Below are positions 26,196 to 37,131 of a stretch of 64,000 bases of DNA, one piece after another (the stretch's first letter is position 1; each line of letters opens with the position of its first letter). The DNA is from Nannocystis exedens. Lineage in GTDB: Bacteria > Myxococcota_A > Polyangia > Nannocystales > Nannocystaceae. The notes under the pieces are model-generated. The model worked only from the letters and a program-made list of their open reading frames with translations. It was not told where the DNA came from and did not search any database. The position numbers were made by a program, and so were the translations under genes. The stretch spans positions 6,090,001-6,154,000 of the forward strand of contig NZ_NETK01000001.1 of assembly GCF_002343915.1 (NCBI RefSeq). Direction: 5' to 3'.

Positions 26196-27002
26196 ATGGC
26201 GGGGCAGAGCTTGTTGGGCCGGCGACGGCACCTGTTCGAGATCGAGGACCAGCCGTGGCTGCCGCAGCCGATCCGCGACGGCGTGACGGGCTACCTCAAC
26301 TACATCGGCAACCTCGACGCGCGGCCGTATCAGGGCTTCTGTGACGCCCTCGCGGCCGCGCTGCGGACCACCGGCGAGCGCGAGCTCCTCGATCTGTGCT
26401 CGGGCTCGGCTGGCCCGCTGCCGACGCTGATCGCCGAGCTCGACCGGCGCGACGTGCCCGTGCGCGTGCGCCTCACCGACCTGTTCCCCAACGCCGAGGC
26501 GATGGCCGCAGCGGCCTCGACCGTGCCCGGGCGGATCTTCCACGAGACGCGGCCGGTCGACGCGACGGCGGTCCCGGCCGAGCTCGCCGGCTTTCGCCTG
26601 CTGTGCAACGCCTTCCACCACTTTCGACCGGCGCAGGCGCGGGCGATCCTCGCCGACGCGGTCGCGCAGCGGCGCGGGATCGCCTTGTTCGAGGGCGTCG
26701 GCCGCTACCCGGCGTCGATCGCCACCTGCATGGTGACGAGCCTCGGCGTGCTGGCGACGTCGCTGCTCATGCGCCCGGTCCGCTGGTCGCGCCTGGCGCT
26801 GACGTGGGTGGTGCCGGCGATCCCGCTGGTGGCGACGTGGGACGGGGTGGTGTCGTGCTTGCGGGTGTACTCGCCCGACGAGCTGCGCGAGCTGCTGGCG
26901 ACGGTGCCCGGAGCCGAGGACTACACGTGGCAGATCGAGACGGAGCCGCTCGGCCGTAGCCCGATGCGCGTGACCTGGCTGGTCGGAGCGCCGCGCGCGT
27001 GA
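26196..27002 (+). CDS. Class I SAM-dependent methyltransferase-like protein
   Basis: 268 residues. Rossmann motifs are visible: LLDLCSGSAGPLPTL (motif I), VRVRLTDLFPNAEAM (motif II) and FRLLCNAFHHFRPAQAR (the family-typical 'nFHHf' motif IV). The C-terminal part contains two hydrophobic segments (MVTSLGVLATSLLM, LTWVVPAIPLVATW), so it may associate with the membrane. Substrate unknown. I chose the second ATG (26196) because AAGGAG is 6 nt upstream; the ATG at 26175 has none. Confidence 0.8.
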   Translation: MAGQSLLGRRRHLFEIEDQPWLPQPIRDGVTGYLNYIGNLDARPYQGFCDALAAALRTTGERELLDLCSGSAGPLPTLIAELDRRDVPVRVRLTDLFPNAEAMAAAASTVPGRIFHETRPVDATAVPAELAGFRLLCNAFHHFRPAQARAILADAVAQRRGIALFEGVGRYPASIATCMVTSLGVLATSLLMRPVRWSRLALTWVVPAIPLVATWDGVVSCLRVYSPDELRELLATVPGAEDYTWQIETEPLGRSPMRVTWLVGAPRA

Positions 27003-27015
27003 GTGCGTCATGACA

Positions 27016-27053
27016 GCCTTTTAGACATGATTGAAGAGTCATGTCTAAAAGGC
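27016..27053. terminator. 15-bp perfect-stem hairpin after methyltransferase gene
   Basis: GCCTTTTAGACATGA (27016-27030) and TCATGTCTAAAAGGC (27039-27053) are exact reverse complements with an 8-nt loop. It starts 13 bp after the stop codon. The stem is AT-rich in a very GC-rich region and contains two inverted copies of the GACATG motif. It has the position of a terminator, though no T tract follows. It is also a clear member of the dispersed palindrome family. Confidence 0.65.
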
Positions 27054-27193
27054 ATGGTAGGGGCCGCGAAGGCGCGCGAACCGGCGAGCCGACGAAGGGC
27101 GCGCGCAGATGCCAAGCGTGGCGCCAAGGTGCGGGGCGGGCGGCGCGATGACGCGCGAGCCGGCGGCCGGCGGTCGCGGTAGGATGGCCGGCG

Positions 27194-28867
27194 ATGGCGC
27201 TCGAGCTCGTGCTGCTGACGACCACGCACGCAAGGCCGAGGAGTGGCGGCGCAACTTCGATCGCTACGGGATTGCGGTGCGGGCGGTCGCGGCGGCGGCG
27301 ACGGCCGAGACGGCGCGGGCGCTGATGTTCGTCCGCGGTACGGACGTCCGCAGCGAGCGACACGACCTCGAGCTGGTCGACCACGTGACGGCGATCGTCG
27401 CGTGGTTGATGGAGGACGGCGAGCTGCGCGAGGCGCATTATCAACACCGCGCCGAGGGCTTCGTCGACCGCTCGCGCGGGGCGTGCGAGGAGCCGGGCGG
27501 CTGGTGGGACCCGATCTTCCGCCTGCGCGCGACCGGCCTGACGTACAGCGAGATGCGCGCCGGGGCGGGCAAGCTGTCGTCGCGCGACATGGCGATCTCG
27601 CGGTTCCTGCTCGACCGCATCTATTATAAAAAGCGGGTCGACCTGTCGGCGACGCCGCGCGGGCCGAGCCGGACGATCGACTTCGACGACGACGTGGCGG
27701 CGTTCGTGCGCCAAAAATCCGTGGCTCGGCAGCCCGGCGCTGGCGCAGTTCGGGATCGACCACGTGCTGGCGGCGGTGAGCGAGCAGGGCGTGTTCTTCC
27801 GCGCGGCGCAGAACCGGCGCGAGCGGATCTACTGGTGGCCGGGGCTGAACGCCGGGATCCCGTACACCCCGAAGCGCGACGGGCTGCACGAGGCGACCTT
27901 CATGATGCACGACCTCGGGCATTTTTTGATGCCCGACCTGGTGTTCACGGGGACGGCGAGCGCGCTGCACCGGCGGGTGTACGTGGCGTATCGCATGATC
28001 TCCGAGGCGGTGACGCTGGTGCTCGCCGACATGGTGTTCGTCGAGGCGCTGCGCGGCTCGGGGGCCCGGTACGACTGGACGCGACGACACGCGCATCCGC
28101 TGTTCGCAGCGACGCAGATCGACCCGTCGCAGCCCGAGGGTCTGCGCGCGCTGCTGGCGGCCAACGTCGGCTATTGCGTGGCGGGCGACGATTCGCAATG
28201 GCGGGCGCTGCTGGCCCGCGCGGGGGCGTCGGAGGCGGCGCTCCGCGAGTATCAACAGAAGTACGAGCCGTACGTCGCCGAGGACCTGCGGTGGACGGTG
28301 CGCAACCGGGAGACGATGACCGGTCGCGCCGAGGAGTTCGCGCGCTGGTGGGCCGACACGGCGCCGCTGCGCGCGCTGGCGGACCTCGGGCTCGAGACGG
28401 TCGAGGCGTTCGCGGAGCAGGTGGCGACGGGGCCGGGGTCGCTGATCGAGCGGGTGTTCGCGCGGGTGATGGCGACGCGCGTCGAGCCGGGGCTGCGCGA
28501 GGCGCCGGCGCCGGCGTCGCGCGAGGAGCGGCGCGAGCGGGCGCTCCTCCGCTGGCTGGTCGGTCAGTTCGGGGTGTTCGCGCGGTTCCCCGCGGCGCCC
28601 GGGTCGGCGCTGACGCGCTCGCGCTTGACGGAGTTCGTGGTGAATCGCCGCGGGCGGCTGGGTTCGGCGGAGATCGCCCGCGCCCGGGCGTTCTACGAGC
28701 GCTTCGTCGATTCGCTGGCGGAGCACCACCTGGCGAGCCTCGACGACGCGGCGACGTGGCGCGAGGTGTTCGCGCTGGTGGAGCCGTTCTACGTGTTTTA
28801 TGACGGACCCCGCGAGGCGTACGAGCCGCTGGCGCAGGCGGCGGGGCGGGTGTTCGGCGAGGGATGA
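27194..28867 (+). pseudogene. HAM1/RdgB-like + HDxGH-domain protein with two compensating frameshifts
   Basis: Three segments join into about 557 residues. The start (ATG 27194, MALELVLLTTTHAR) and the C-terminal part (from about 27718, [20 protein letters not shown] onward) share one frame. The middle (27233-27711, KAEEWRRNFDRYGIAV to FDDDVAAFVR) needs another. One base appears lost near 27233 and one gained at the A run 27711-27717. The N-terminal half resembles the non-canonical purine NTP pyrophosphatase fold (TTxxxKxxEW start). The C-terminal helical half has [13 protein letters not shown], a likely metal-binding motif. Codon bias is intact throughout, so the gene may be functional with sequencing errors. 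Confidence 0.7.
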
Positions 28868-28869
28868 GA

Positions 28870-28883
28870 TGTCCTGCGGGACA
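28870..28883. repeat. TGTCC-TGCG-GGACA palindrome at gene end
   Basis: Perfect 5-bp arms with a 4-nt loop, two bases after the stop codon of the preceding gene. A second looser copy (ATGTCTCCTTAAACATGTC) lies near 28902-28920. Confidence 0.5.
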
Positions 28884-28993
28884 GGATCTCGCGAACATAA
28901 GATGTCTCCTTAAACATGTCGCGAAGGCCAGATTGTGAGGGCGAAAACGCCCGCGACGACGGCTTCGCTTCCACGCTATGATCGCGGCCTCGC

Positions 28994-30283
28994 ATGTCCG
29001 CCGCCGCCGAAGTTGCCCCGAATCGACCGACGCTCGCGGTCGCGACCATCGGTCATCATCACAGCGGCAAGACGTCGCTGACGGTGGCGATCACCGAGCT
29101 GCTGGCGCGGCGCACGGACGGGGCGGTCCGGCCGGTGACGGCGCTCGAGCTCGAGCGGCGCGGCGGGCTCTGGTCGGTGTTTCACGGCGACGTCCACAGC
29201 CCGGGCGAGGGGCGGATCGAGACGCGCACGGTGTCGGCGAGCGAGGTCCGCTACGCGACCGAGCACCGCAACTTCGTCCACGTCGACAGCCCCGGCTGGC
29301 GGCCGTGGCTGAAGAACGCGGCGCGGGCCCAGGCAGTGGTCGACGCGCTGATCCTGGTGGTGTCGGCGCCCAAGGGGGTGGAGGCGCAGACGCACGAGCA
29401 CCTGCTGCTGGCCCGCGCGCTCGGGCTGTCGCAGCTCGTGGTCTTTTTGAACAAGTGCGACCGCGTGACCGATGTCGAGTGGCTCGACATGGTCGAGCAG
29501 GACGTGCGCGAGCTGCTGATCCGCTGCGGCTTCGACGGCGACGGGACCCGCATCATCCGCGGGGCCGCGGCGCCGCTCGCGGGCGATCGCACGCGGTGGG
29601 AGGCGTGCATCTCCGACTTGCTCGAGGTGCTCGAGCTGGAGCTGCAGATCCCCGAGCACGTCGTGCAGGGCTCGCCGCTCCTGTACCTCGACCACGTGTA
29701 CTCGCGCCGGCCCGGGCAGGAGGGGCTGGTGGTCGACGGGCGGGTGCGGCGCGGGCAGGTGCGCGCCGGCGACACGCTGACGATCGCGGGCTTCGGCGAG
29801 CCGATCGAGGTGCAGGTGTCGAAGCTCGAGATGAACCGCCGCAAGGTCGAGCGGGCCCAGGCCGGCGAGTTCGTCGGGCTGCGACTGGTGCGGCCGCGGC
29901 TGGCGCTGCAGCCCGCAGAGCTGCGCACCGGCCAGGCGCTGGTGAAGCCGGGGAAGACGGCCGTGCAGCGCTTGACGGCGCACCTCGACCTGCTGGCGAC
30001 CGGCGAGAACGGCCGCCGCACCCCGGTTCGCAGCGGACACATCGGGCTGCTGCTGTTCGGGACGACGGTGGTGGCCGGGCGCTTCGACGTGCTCGGGCAG
30101 GAGACGATCGCGCCCGGCGAGGGCGCGACGGTGGCGGTCGAGCTGGTGCAGCCGGTGTACGTCGAGGACGGGATGACGTTCCTGCTGCGCGACGGCAATC
30201 AGGGGCCCATGCTGCCGCCGGGCGAGCGGGCGCGCTGGGCCGGGACCGCGGGCATGGGGCGGGTGCTCGAGGCGCGCGGCTGA
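28994..30283 (+). CDS. Divergent EF-Tu paralogue (translation-factor GTPase)
   Basis: 429 residues, similar in length to EF-Tu. GTPase motifs are altered: G1 is GHHHSGKTS (EF-Tu GHVDHGKTT), G3 is HVDSPGW (for DCPGH), and G4 is NKCDRV (intact). Domain 2 (about 220-310, VYSRRPGQEGLVVDGRVRRGQVRAGDTL) and domain 3 (about 320-425, ending in EDGMTFLLRDGNQG) are recognisable. The switch II His of DCPGH, needed for ribosome-stimulated GTP hydrolysis, is Trp here, so it is unlikely to be a working elongation factor. It could be a regulatory GTPase or tRNA-binding decoy. TATGAT lies 11 nt upstream of the ATG. Confidence 0.8.
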   Translation: MSAAAEVAPNRPTLAVATIGHHHSGKTSLTVAITELLARRTDGAVRPVTALELERRGGLWSVFHGDVHSPGEGRIETRTVSASEVRYATEHRNFVHVDSPGWRPWLKNAARAQAVVDALILVVSAPKGVEAQTHEHLLLARALGLSQLVVFLNKCDRVTDVEWLDMVEQDVRELLIRCGFDGDGTRIIRGAAAPLAGDRTRWEACISDLLEVLELELQIPEHVVQGSPLLYLDHVYSRRPGQEGLVVDGRVRRGQVRAGDTLTIAGFGEPIEVQVSKLEMNRRKVERAQAGEFVGLRLVRPRLALQPAELRTGQALVKPGKTAVQRLTAHLDLLATGENGRRTPVRSGHIGLLLFGTTVVAGRFDVLGQETIAPGEGATVAVELVQPVYVEDGMTFLLRDGNQGPMLPPGERARWAGTAGMGRVLEARG

Positions 30284-30388
30284 GCCGGCGACTCGTGGCA
30301 GCGGCCCTTCGTGCAGCGCGAGCGACGGGGCGACGCTGATCGCGCGTTGGCGCCCGGCGAGGGCCACTAGCCTCCGGACATGGCGAAC

Positions 30389-30731
30389 TTAGTCGCCTCC
30401 CGCGGCCGCACCACCCCGCCCCTTCGCGTCGCCGAGGTTGCTGTTGGCCGCGAGCTCGGACGCACTGGATGTGCCGTGGTTCCAGAAACCATCACGTGCA
30501 TTGACACCCGTTCCGGTGTCGCAGTCGCTGCCGCCGTTCACGCAAATCGCGGAGCAAGGCGAGATTCGTCAGCAGCGTATGAGAGTCTCTGACGCCGGAG
30601 TCGAGCAGGCCGATCCAACCCGCAGTCAGGTTCAGATTGAAGTACGGACCCGTCGACAGGACCGCGCGCGCGTCCGCAGAGGTGTTGACGGGCGGAGGGA
30701 TGTTCTTCTGACGCTCCTCGATGTACTGCAC
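30389..30731 (-). pseudogene. Subtilase (S8) peptidase fragment, frameshifted
   Basis: The first frame (MQYIEERQKNIPPPVNT, then GWIGLLDSGVRDSHTLLTN) carries the catalytic Asp region of S8 peptidases. After a frame change at the AAA run 30544-30546 the other frame continues VNGGSDCDTGTGVNARDG, then FWNHGTSSASELAANS, which contains the catalytic-His region (NHGT). It ends at a TAA at 30389 without the Ser region. Fragment of a secreted protease gene with both ends lost. Confidence 0.65.
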
Positions 30732-30789
30732 GTCGTCCTGCTCCGCGAGACCGAGAACGGCGTCGATGGGGCCTCGCCGGCTCGATTTC

Positions 30790-31401
30790 CGCGGCGACGC
30801 GCAGCTCGTCGTGAACGCGAACCGCCTCGAGGCGTGGGACCTGCCGACACAGGCGCGTCAATGGAGCGTCGGGCTCGGAAACCGCGAGGTGGTCCTCGGC
30901 GCGCGGACGGCCTACATCTGCGCGTCGACCGGGGAGCTGAGCGCCCACGACCTCGCGACGGGCGCGCTGCGGTGGGAGCACGGGCCCGGGTCGTGCGGGC
31001 TCGGGTGGCGGCCCGACGTCTTCATCGTCGAGTCCGCTGGCGGCGACACCGTGGTGACCACCGACTCGACGTAGTCGCGCTCGCGCTCCCACCGCCCCCC
31101 CCCCGAGCCCGTGGTCGTGTTCGGACGCGCATGGCTTGACGGACATGTCCTTTCGAACAAGCCGGTGAAGGGACGCTTCCGCGTGCGCGTGCGCGTGCGC
31201 GCGAGCGGACGCGTCCGCCTGACGGTCGACCGGAGCCTCGGGCGCAGCTCCGGCCCCACACCGTGCCTGCTCGGCGTGCACGAGGACGTCGAGGTCGTAC
31301 CGAACAAATCGCGCTACTGGGTCGCGTGGCACGAGCGCTCCGCGCCCCGCGGTTACTGCGAGCACGGATGCTCGGAGGGTAGACGAAGTCGCCGGCACCG
31401 G
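30790..31401 (+). pseudogene. PQQ/WD-like beta-propeller remnant with in-frame stop
   Basis: The frame reads RGDAQLVVNANRLEAWDLPT, then ALRWEHGPGSCGLGWRPDVF: propeller blades of the PQQ/BamB type. A TAG at 31072-31074 interrupts it. The same frame resumes after a C10 run with PPPEPVVVFGRAWLDGHVL, then RFRVRVRVRASGRVRLTV, a carboxypeptidase-regulatory-like beta domain that usually follows in such proteins. The 5' end is missing. Probably a decayed surface protein gene. Confidence 0.5.
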
Positions 31402-31525
31402 AGCGACGAGCGAGCTCGCGGACGCGGCTCGTCTCCCGGGCGCCTCGATGCGGGGTCATGGAGCAGGACCCACTGCCGACCTTCGCGCGCTCGCGCCTCG
31501 ATGGGTCCGCCTGGGCTCGCGGCGC

Positions 31526-33991
31526 TCAGCGCTTCTTGAACGCGCGCGCGAGCGTCTCAGGCGCGAAGAGGACCGGCCCGTGCCGCAGGAGCAGGGTGTC
31601 GAGCGCGGCCAGCGAGGCCTCTCGATCGTCGCCCCGCGTCTCGGCGGGGGGCACCCCCGCAGCCTCGGCGAGGGAGTCGAAGCCGCGTTCCGCCTGCTTG
31701 CGACGGACGCCCACGCCGAACCCGATCGGCCTCTCGCCGCGCAGGCTCTGTTCGGCGCGCACGCTGACGTCGCCGCGCTCGAAGGTCAACGCCAGCGTCG
31801 CCGAGTCGTCTTCGAGCTCGACCGAGCGAATCGGCTCGGCGAAGTCGAGCCGGCGGAGCGACTCCCCGAGGACCGCGCTCACGCGCTCGAGCCACGGCCC
31901 CCAGGTCGCAAGCAGCTGCGCTCGCTTCTCCTCCTCGCTCTGCGCCGGATCGAACAGGTTGAAGTCCGTCACGAGGCACGCGACCTCGCCATCCGCGGCC
32001 AGGCCCCAGTACGAGGCGTAGACCCCGTCTCCGCCGCCCGAGCGGAACACGATCACGTTGTCCTTGTGCCGCTTCGCCGGCCGGACGTCGGCGAACAACT
32101 GATCGTTCTCTTCGAGCGCGTCGTCGAGGACGGCGTCGTAAAAGGACTCGTCGTCGAGCGCGTCCTCGGCCTCACGCAAGAGTTCGGCCGCCACGGCGTC
32201 CATGAAGCAACCGAGCCCCGTGTCGACGGGGTAGCCGAAGTAGTGGCCCTCCTGGAGGTCGGCGAGCGACTGGCCCGGACGGGTCGCCATGACCCACGAG
32301 GCCACCGGCGCGTCCGAGCACGCGAGGAGGGCGAGCCCGATTCGTCGCGAGCCCTTCGTGACGAACACCCGCACGGGATGCGTCCCCCGCGGGATCTCGC
32401 GCTCGAACGCCGGCGCACCGGATCGAATGCAGGGATCGCACGCGACGATCCGTCCGGAGGAGACCACGAGCTTGCCCGCCAGCCTCACGGCCTGGACCTG
32501 CGGGTGGTTCTTGCCGAGAGTCACGACATCGGCGATGACCCTCGCGTGGTCCCGACGTGCTCGGGACTGCTCGGCCTCCTCCGCGTCCGCCACGGCAGCC
32601 TCGGCCGGATTCGACAGCACGGGCGCGTAGCAGCCGTCGTGAATGGCTCCGCGGTGGCGCTCGGCGAAGCCGAGGAGCCGCGACGAGAACCCTTCGTCGC
32701 TGCGGCTGGCCCGCTCGTAACCCCGGAAGGTCGTGTCCTCGGGCGGCGCCAGGCCGACCTGCGCCCATGCGGCGCGGACCTCGTCGAGCGTCGTCGGCCG
32801 CCCGCGAAGCAGCCGCATCAGCGTGACGATCGCGTTCAGGGCCGTGGCGCCCTCGTGGCGCCTCGTCTGTGCGATCTGCTCGAGGAAGTGCAGGCCGAAG
32901 CCGGGGATCACGAGCGAGGCGAGCGCCTCGCGCTGCGACGCCGAGAGATCCTCGGTCTCCATGTCCTCGTCGGCGTCGCGGCTCGGCGCCTCGACCGGCC
33001 GCGCTTTCTTGGCCCGCTTCGTGTACGCGGCGAAGCGGTCCTCGTCGGCCTCGCGCAGCGCCGCGAGGGCGCCGGGCACGAGCCGCGCGGCGTGCTCGTC
33101 GAGGAAGCGATCGACCATCGCGTCCCGCTTCTCCGCCAGCGCTTCCTCGACCGGGAGCGCGGCGAGCTTGGTCACGATCGGCGGGATCACCCACGCGTCC
33201 TCCTTTGCAGCGAGCACGCCGGCCTGCTCGAGCCAGGCCCCGAGCTCGGCGGCGCGTTCGAGCAGGTACAGCTGAACTGGCGCCGACACGTCCTCCAGGC
33301 AGCTCTGCGCGACGAAGCGGACGACGTCGCGGGACGACGCCCCGGCCCGCTCCATCGCCGCCACGATGGCGAAGAAGTCGTCCACGTCGCCGCAAAACAT
33401 CGAGCTCTCCCAGTAGCACAGGCGCCACGCCTGGCCGGCCTTCACGAGCAGGCGCAGAGCCTCGTGGTCGTCGTCGTTCCAGCTGTCGACGTGGGTGGCG
33501 AGTCGCGGCATCTCCTCGCGCTCGGGGTGGGCCGCGGCAGCAAGCGCCCGGGCCCGCCGCAGCAGCTCGGCGCTGGCGGCCGGCGGCCGCGGGCGACGTG
33601 CCGCCTCGCGGAAGCGGGCCCACTCGAGCACCGCGCGGCCGCCCGCGTCGAAGGCGCGCCGCACGTCCTCGTACGAACGCGACGTCGGGGCGCCGCGCGC
33701 CACGTCGTGCGCGGCGTCGGGCCGCGCCGCGAAGCCGAGGCGCGCCGTGACGAACTCCTCCCACAGGAACGCGTCGAACGCCGACGCGAGGCGCTGCTGG
33801 GTCCTGGCGTTCTTCGGCGTCGGCCCGCGCTCGAGGCCGGCGGGATCGAAGTCATCGCCGGCGACGACGAAGTAACGCGGCGCGCCCACGTGCGGATCGG
33901 CGATTCCGAGCGCACGCGCGACGCGTTCGAGCGTCGGGATGTCGGTGTACCGGTAGAGGACAGCGATGGGCGGCAGGGTACGTGCGGTCAT
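31526..33991 (-). CDS. Large DUF4241-domain protein
   Basis: 821 residues, no signal peptide or membrane segment. Residues about 1-470 are helical and unrecognised (IAVLYRYTDIPTLERVARAL at the start). The C-terminal region (about 500-690) matches DUF4241: GRIVACDPCIRSGAPAFERE, SWVMATRPGQSL, FGYPVDTGLGCFMDAVA, VIVFRSGGGDGVYASYWG and VACLVTDFNLF. DUF4241 proteins are often encoded with polymorphic toxins and may be immunity-type proteins, but this long form is unusual. It lies in a region of pseudogenes with lower codon bias than its neighbours. Confidence 0.75.
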   Translation of the reverse strand: MTARTLPPIAVLYRYTDIPTLERVARALGIADPHVGAPRYFVVAGDDFDPAGLERGPTPKNARTQQRLASAFDAFLWEEFVTARLGFAARPDAAHDVARGAPTSRSYEDVRRAFDAGGRAVLEWARFREAARRPRPPAASAELLRRARALAAAAHPEREEMPRLATHVDSWNDDDHEALRLLVKAGQAWRLCYWESSMFCGDVDDFFAIVAAMERAGASSRDVVRFVAQSCLEDVSAPVQLYLLERAAELGAWLEQAGVLAAKEDAWVIPPIVTKLAALPVEEALAEKRDAMVDRFLDEHAARLVPGALAALREADEDRFAAYTKRAKKARPVEAPSRDADEDMETEDLSASQREALASLVIPGFGLHFLEQIAQTRRHEGATALNAIVTLMRLLRGRPTTLDEVRAAWAQVGLAPPEDTTFRGYERASRSDEGFSSRLLGFAERHRGAIHDGCYAPVLSNPAEAAVADAEEAEQSRARRDHARVIADVVTLGKNHPQVQAVRLAGKLVVSSGRIVACDPCIRSGAPAFEREIPRGTHPVRVFVTKGSRRIGLALLACSDAPVASWVMATRPGQSLADLQEGHYFGYPVDTGLGCFMDAVAAELLREAEDALDDESFYDAVLDDALEENDQLFADVRPAKRHKDNVIVFRSGGGDGVYASYWGLAADGEVACLVTDFNLFDPAQSEEEKRAQLLATWGPWLERVSAVLGESLRRLDFAEPIRSVELEDDSATLALTFERGDVSVRAEQSLRGERPIGFGVGVRRKQAERGFDSLAEAAGVPPAETRGDDREASLAALDTLLLRHGPVLFAPETLARAFKKR

Positions 33992-34493
33992 AAACGGCTC
34001 TGGCCGCTGTTCTTGCCGGAGGAGCCGGACGTGTCAACGAAGCGCTCCGGTCGGGGAACGACCCCTCGTGGTCGCCGGAACGGCCCTCGGGGCGACCTCC
34101 AGGGAGCCACCGGGCGTGCGCGAGGAGGCCGCGCTGGCGTGGTCGAGGGGCTCGCCGTGCCGACCGCCAGACCGACCACGGGCCGCTGCGAGCGCGAGCC
34201 AGGCTGGTTCCGGGGACAGGTCGGCGCGCAGCGGGGCGTCGTCGGCCACGAGCGGGCGACCGCCGGGGCATCGGAGCGCCCAGGTACTCGAGGTCGTCGC
34301 GGGCTCGGGGTCGCGGCCTCGTCGAGGTAGGCATTCGCGTTGGGGGGGCAGCCCATTCTCGACGACGGCGCGACCGCGACCGCCGTCCCTAGGGTGCGAC
34401 CTCGGCCCGCCGACGAACGCGACGACGCTCGCCGGCGACGAGACCACGCACAGGGCGGCGACGACACCGCGCTCCCCCGCGCGGGAGAGGGGC
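33992..34493. other. 500-bp spacer, no gene recognised
   Basis: Frames on the minus strand stay open but switch register and have no consistent codon bias. One short stretch (VVAALCVVSSPASVVAFVGG, near 34400-34460) looks like a signal-peptide remnant. A palindrome-family copy (CTGGTTCCGGGGACAGGT) lies near 34204. Confidence 0.45.
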
Positions 34494-34790
34494 TCAGCGC
34501 TCGCCGGCAATCTCGAGGTGCTTGGCGAGCGCGACGGCGCCGACGACGACGAACAGGAGGCGCAACCACTCGAACACCTGCTGGATCGGGTTCACGGCCT
34601 GGGGGAGCTGATCGTCGAACGCGTACACGAACCAGTCGAGCACGCCCAGCGTCGCCCAAGCGAGGACCATGACGAACACCAGCTGCGCTGCGTCGCCGCG
34701 ACGTTTGCGGCGAAGCGACCACGCAGACACGGCGACAACGAGGGCCTGCAGGAGTTGCGGCTTGTGCTGGTAAAGGCTCCATGGGTTCAT
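34494..34790 (-). CDS. Small membrane protein, two to three helices
   Basis: 98 residues. MNPWSLYQHKPQLL leads into a helix (about 12-27), then QLVFVMVLAWATLGVLDWFVY and LRLLFVVVGAVALAKHLEI. It resembles small DUF-type inner-membrane proteins but I cannot name a family. AGGAG lies 8 nt upstream of the ATG at 34790, better than the upstream ATG at 34838. Isolated between a spacer and a decayed cyclase. Confidence 0.65.
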   Translation of the reverse strand: MNPWSLYQHKPQLLQALVVAVSAWSLRRKRRGDAAQLVFVMVLAWATLGVLDWFVYAFDDQLPQAVNPIQQVFEWLRLLFVVVGAVALAKHLEIAGER

Positions 34791-35016
34791 CGCAGGTCTC
34801 CTCGAAATACGAGCATGCCCGATCGCCTGCCACCTCACCAGCGCAGGCGACCGGTGCGCAGCATCACGGCGAACGAGAAATTGCTCTGGCCCTTCACGTT
34901 TCTGGCCGCGTCACGTGCCCAATGCCACGCCGGACGGACCCGGGCTTTTCCTGCTGCTCCCCGACGAGGACGGTCTCCGGGCCCGCGTGTGGCTCGTGAA
35001 CCAGGAATCGCGGAGG

Positions 35017-35470
35017 TCAGTTGCGCGCCGCGGGGACGACGGCGTGGAGCGCCTGCGCCTGGGCCACGCCGCGCAGGCGGTGGCTGCCGAGCGCGACCAC
35101 GGCGGGGAGCACGTCCGCGAAGGCCTGCGAGACGATGACGTCCTGCGCGAGCGGGCGGCACATCGCCGACATCTGCGCGACCTCGTTGACGGCCGGGCCG
35201 ATGACGGTGAAGTCGAGGCGCGGGGCGCCGCCGATGTTGCCGTAGAACACGTCGCCGAGGTGCAGCGCGAGGTAGCCTCGGTCGCGGGCAGGCTGGCGCC
35301 GACGCGGCGGGCGCGGACCTCGGCGAGCGCGGCGAAGGCAGCGTCGGCGGCCGCGAGCGCGCGGCTGGCCGCCTCGGCGGTGCCGTCGCCGACGGGGAAA
35401 ATGCCGAGCAGGCCGTCGCCGATGAATTTCAGCGCCGTGCCGCCGTGGCGTGAGCCCGTTGCGGTTCTCC
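35017..35470 (-). pseudogene. Class III nucleotidyl cyclase remnant
   Basis: Two frames carry the C-terminal half of an adenylate/guanylate cyclase domain: HGGTALKFIGDGLLGIFPVG, which holds the second metal Asp, then after a frame change near 35280 YLALHLGDVFYGNIGGAPRL, then DFTVIGPAVNEVAQMSAMC, which holds the transition-state-binding region. The first metal-binding half is absent. It lies directly downstream of the FHA-GGDEF gene, so it may be the broken end of a former second domain or of a separate cyclase gene. Confidence 0.65.
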
Positions 35471-35471
35471 A

Positions 35472-36902
<1,431 letters not shown>

Positions 36903-37131
36903 AGCACATCGCTCCCGGGGGCGCGTCCGCGCCGGGCGAGGCGGAGCGGTGATCTGGCGCGGACATCGTTCTCGAGCTGAGTCTATGGGTCGGCGCGTTG
37001 CCACGCCCGGAGCTTCGAGGCTCCGGCGATCGATCCACCAGTTCGACCTCACGGCGACACGCCATGCGAGCGCCTGCTCGAGCTCGCCGTGCGGGTCAAG
37101 TTCACCACCGCGGAGCTGCGAAAAGGCGGGC

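Noticed and set aside
30721..31074. Short intact gene starting at ATG 30721
   Set aside because: The first 23 codons do not resemble the propeller and the frame continues past the TAG with matching domain sequence, so a decayed longer gene is the better reading.
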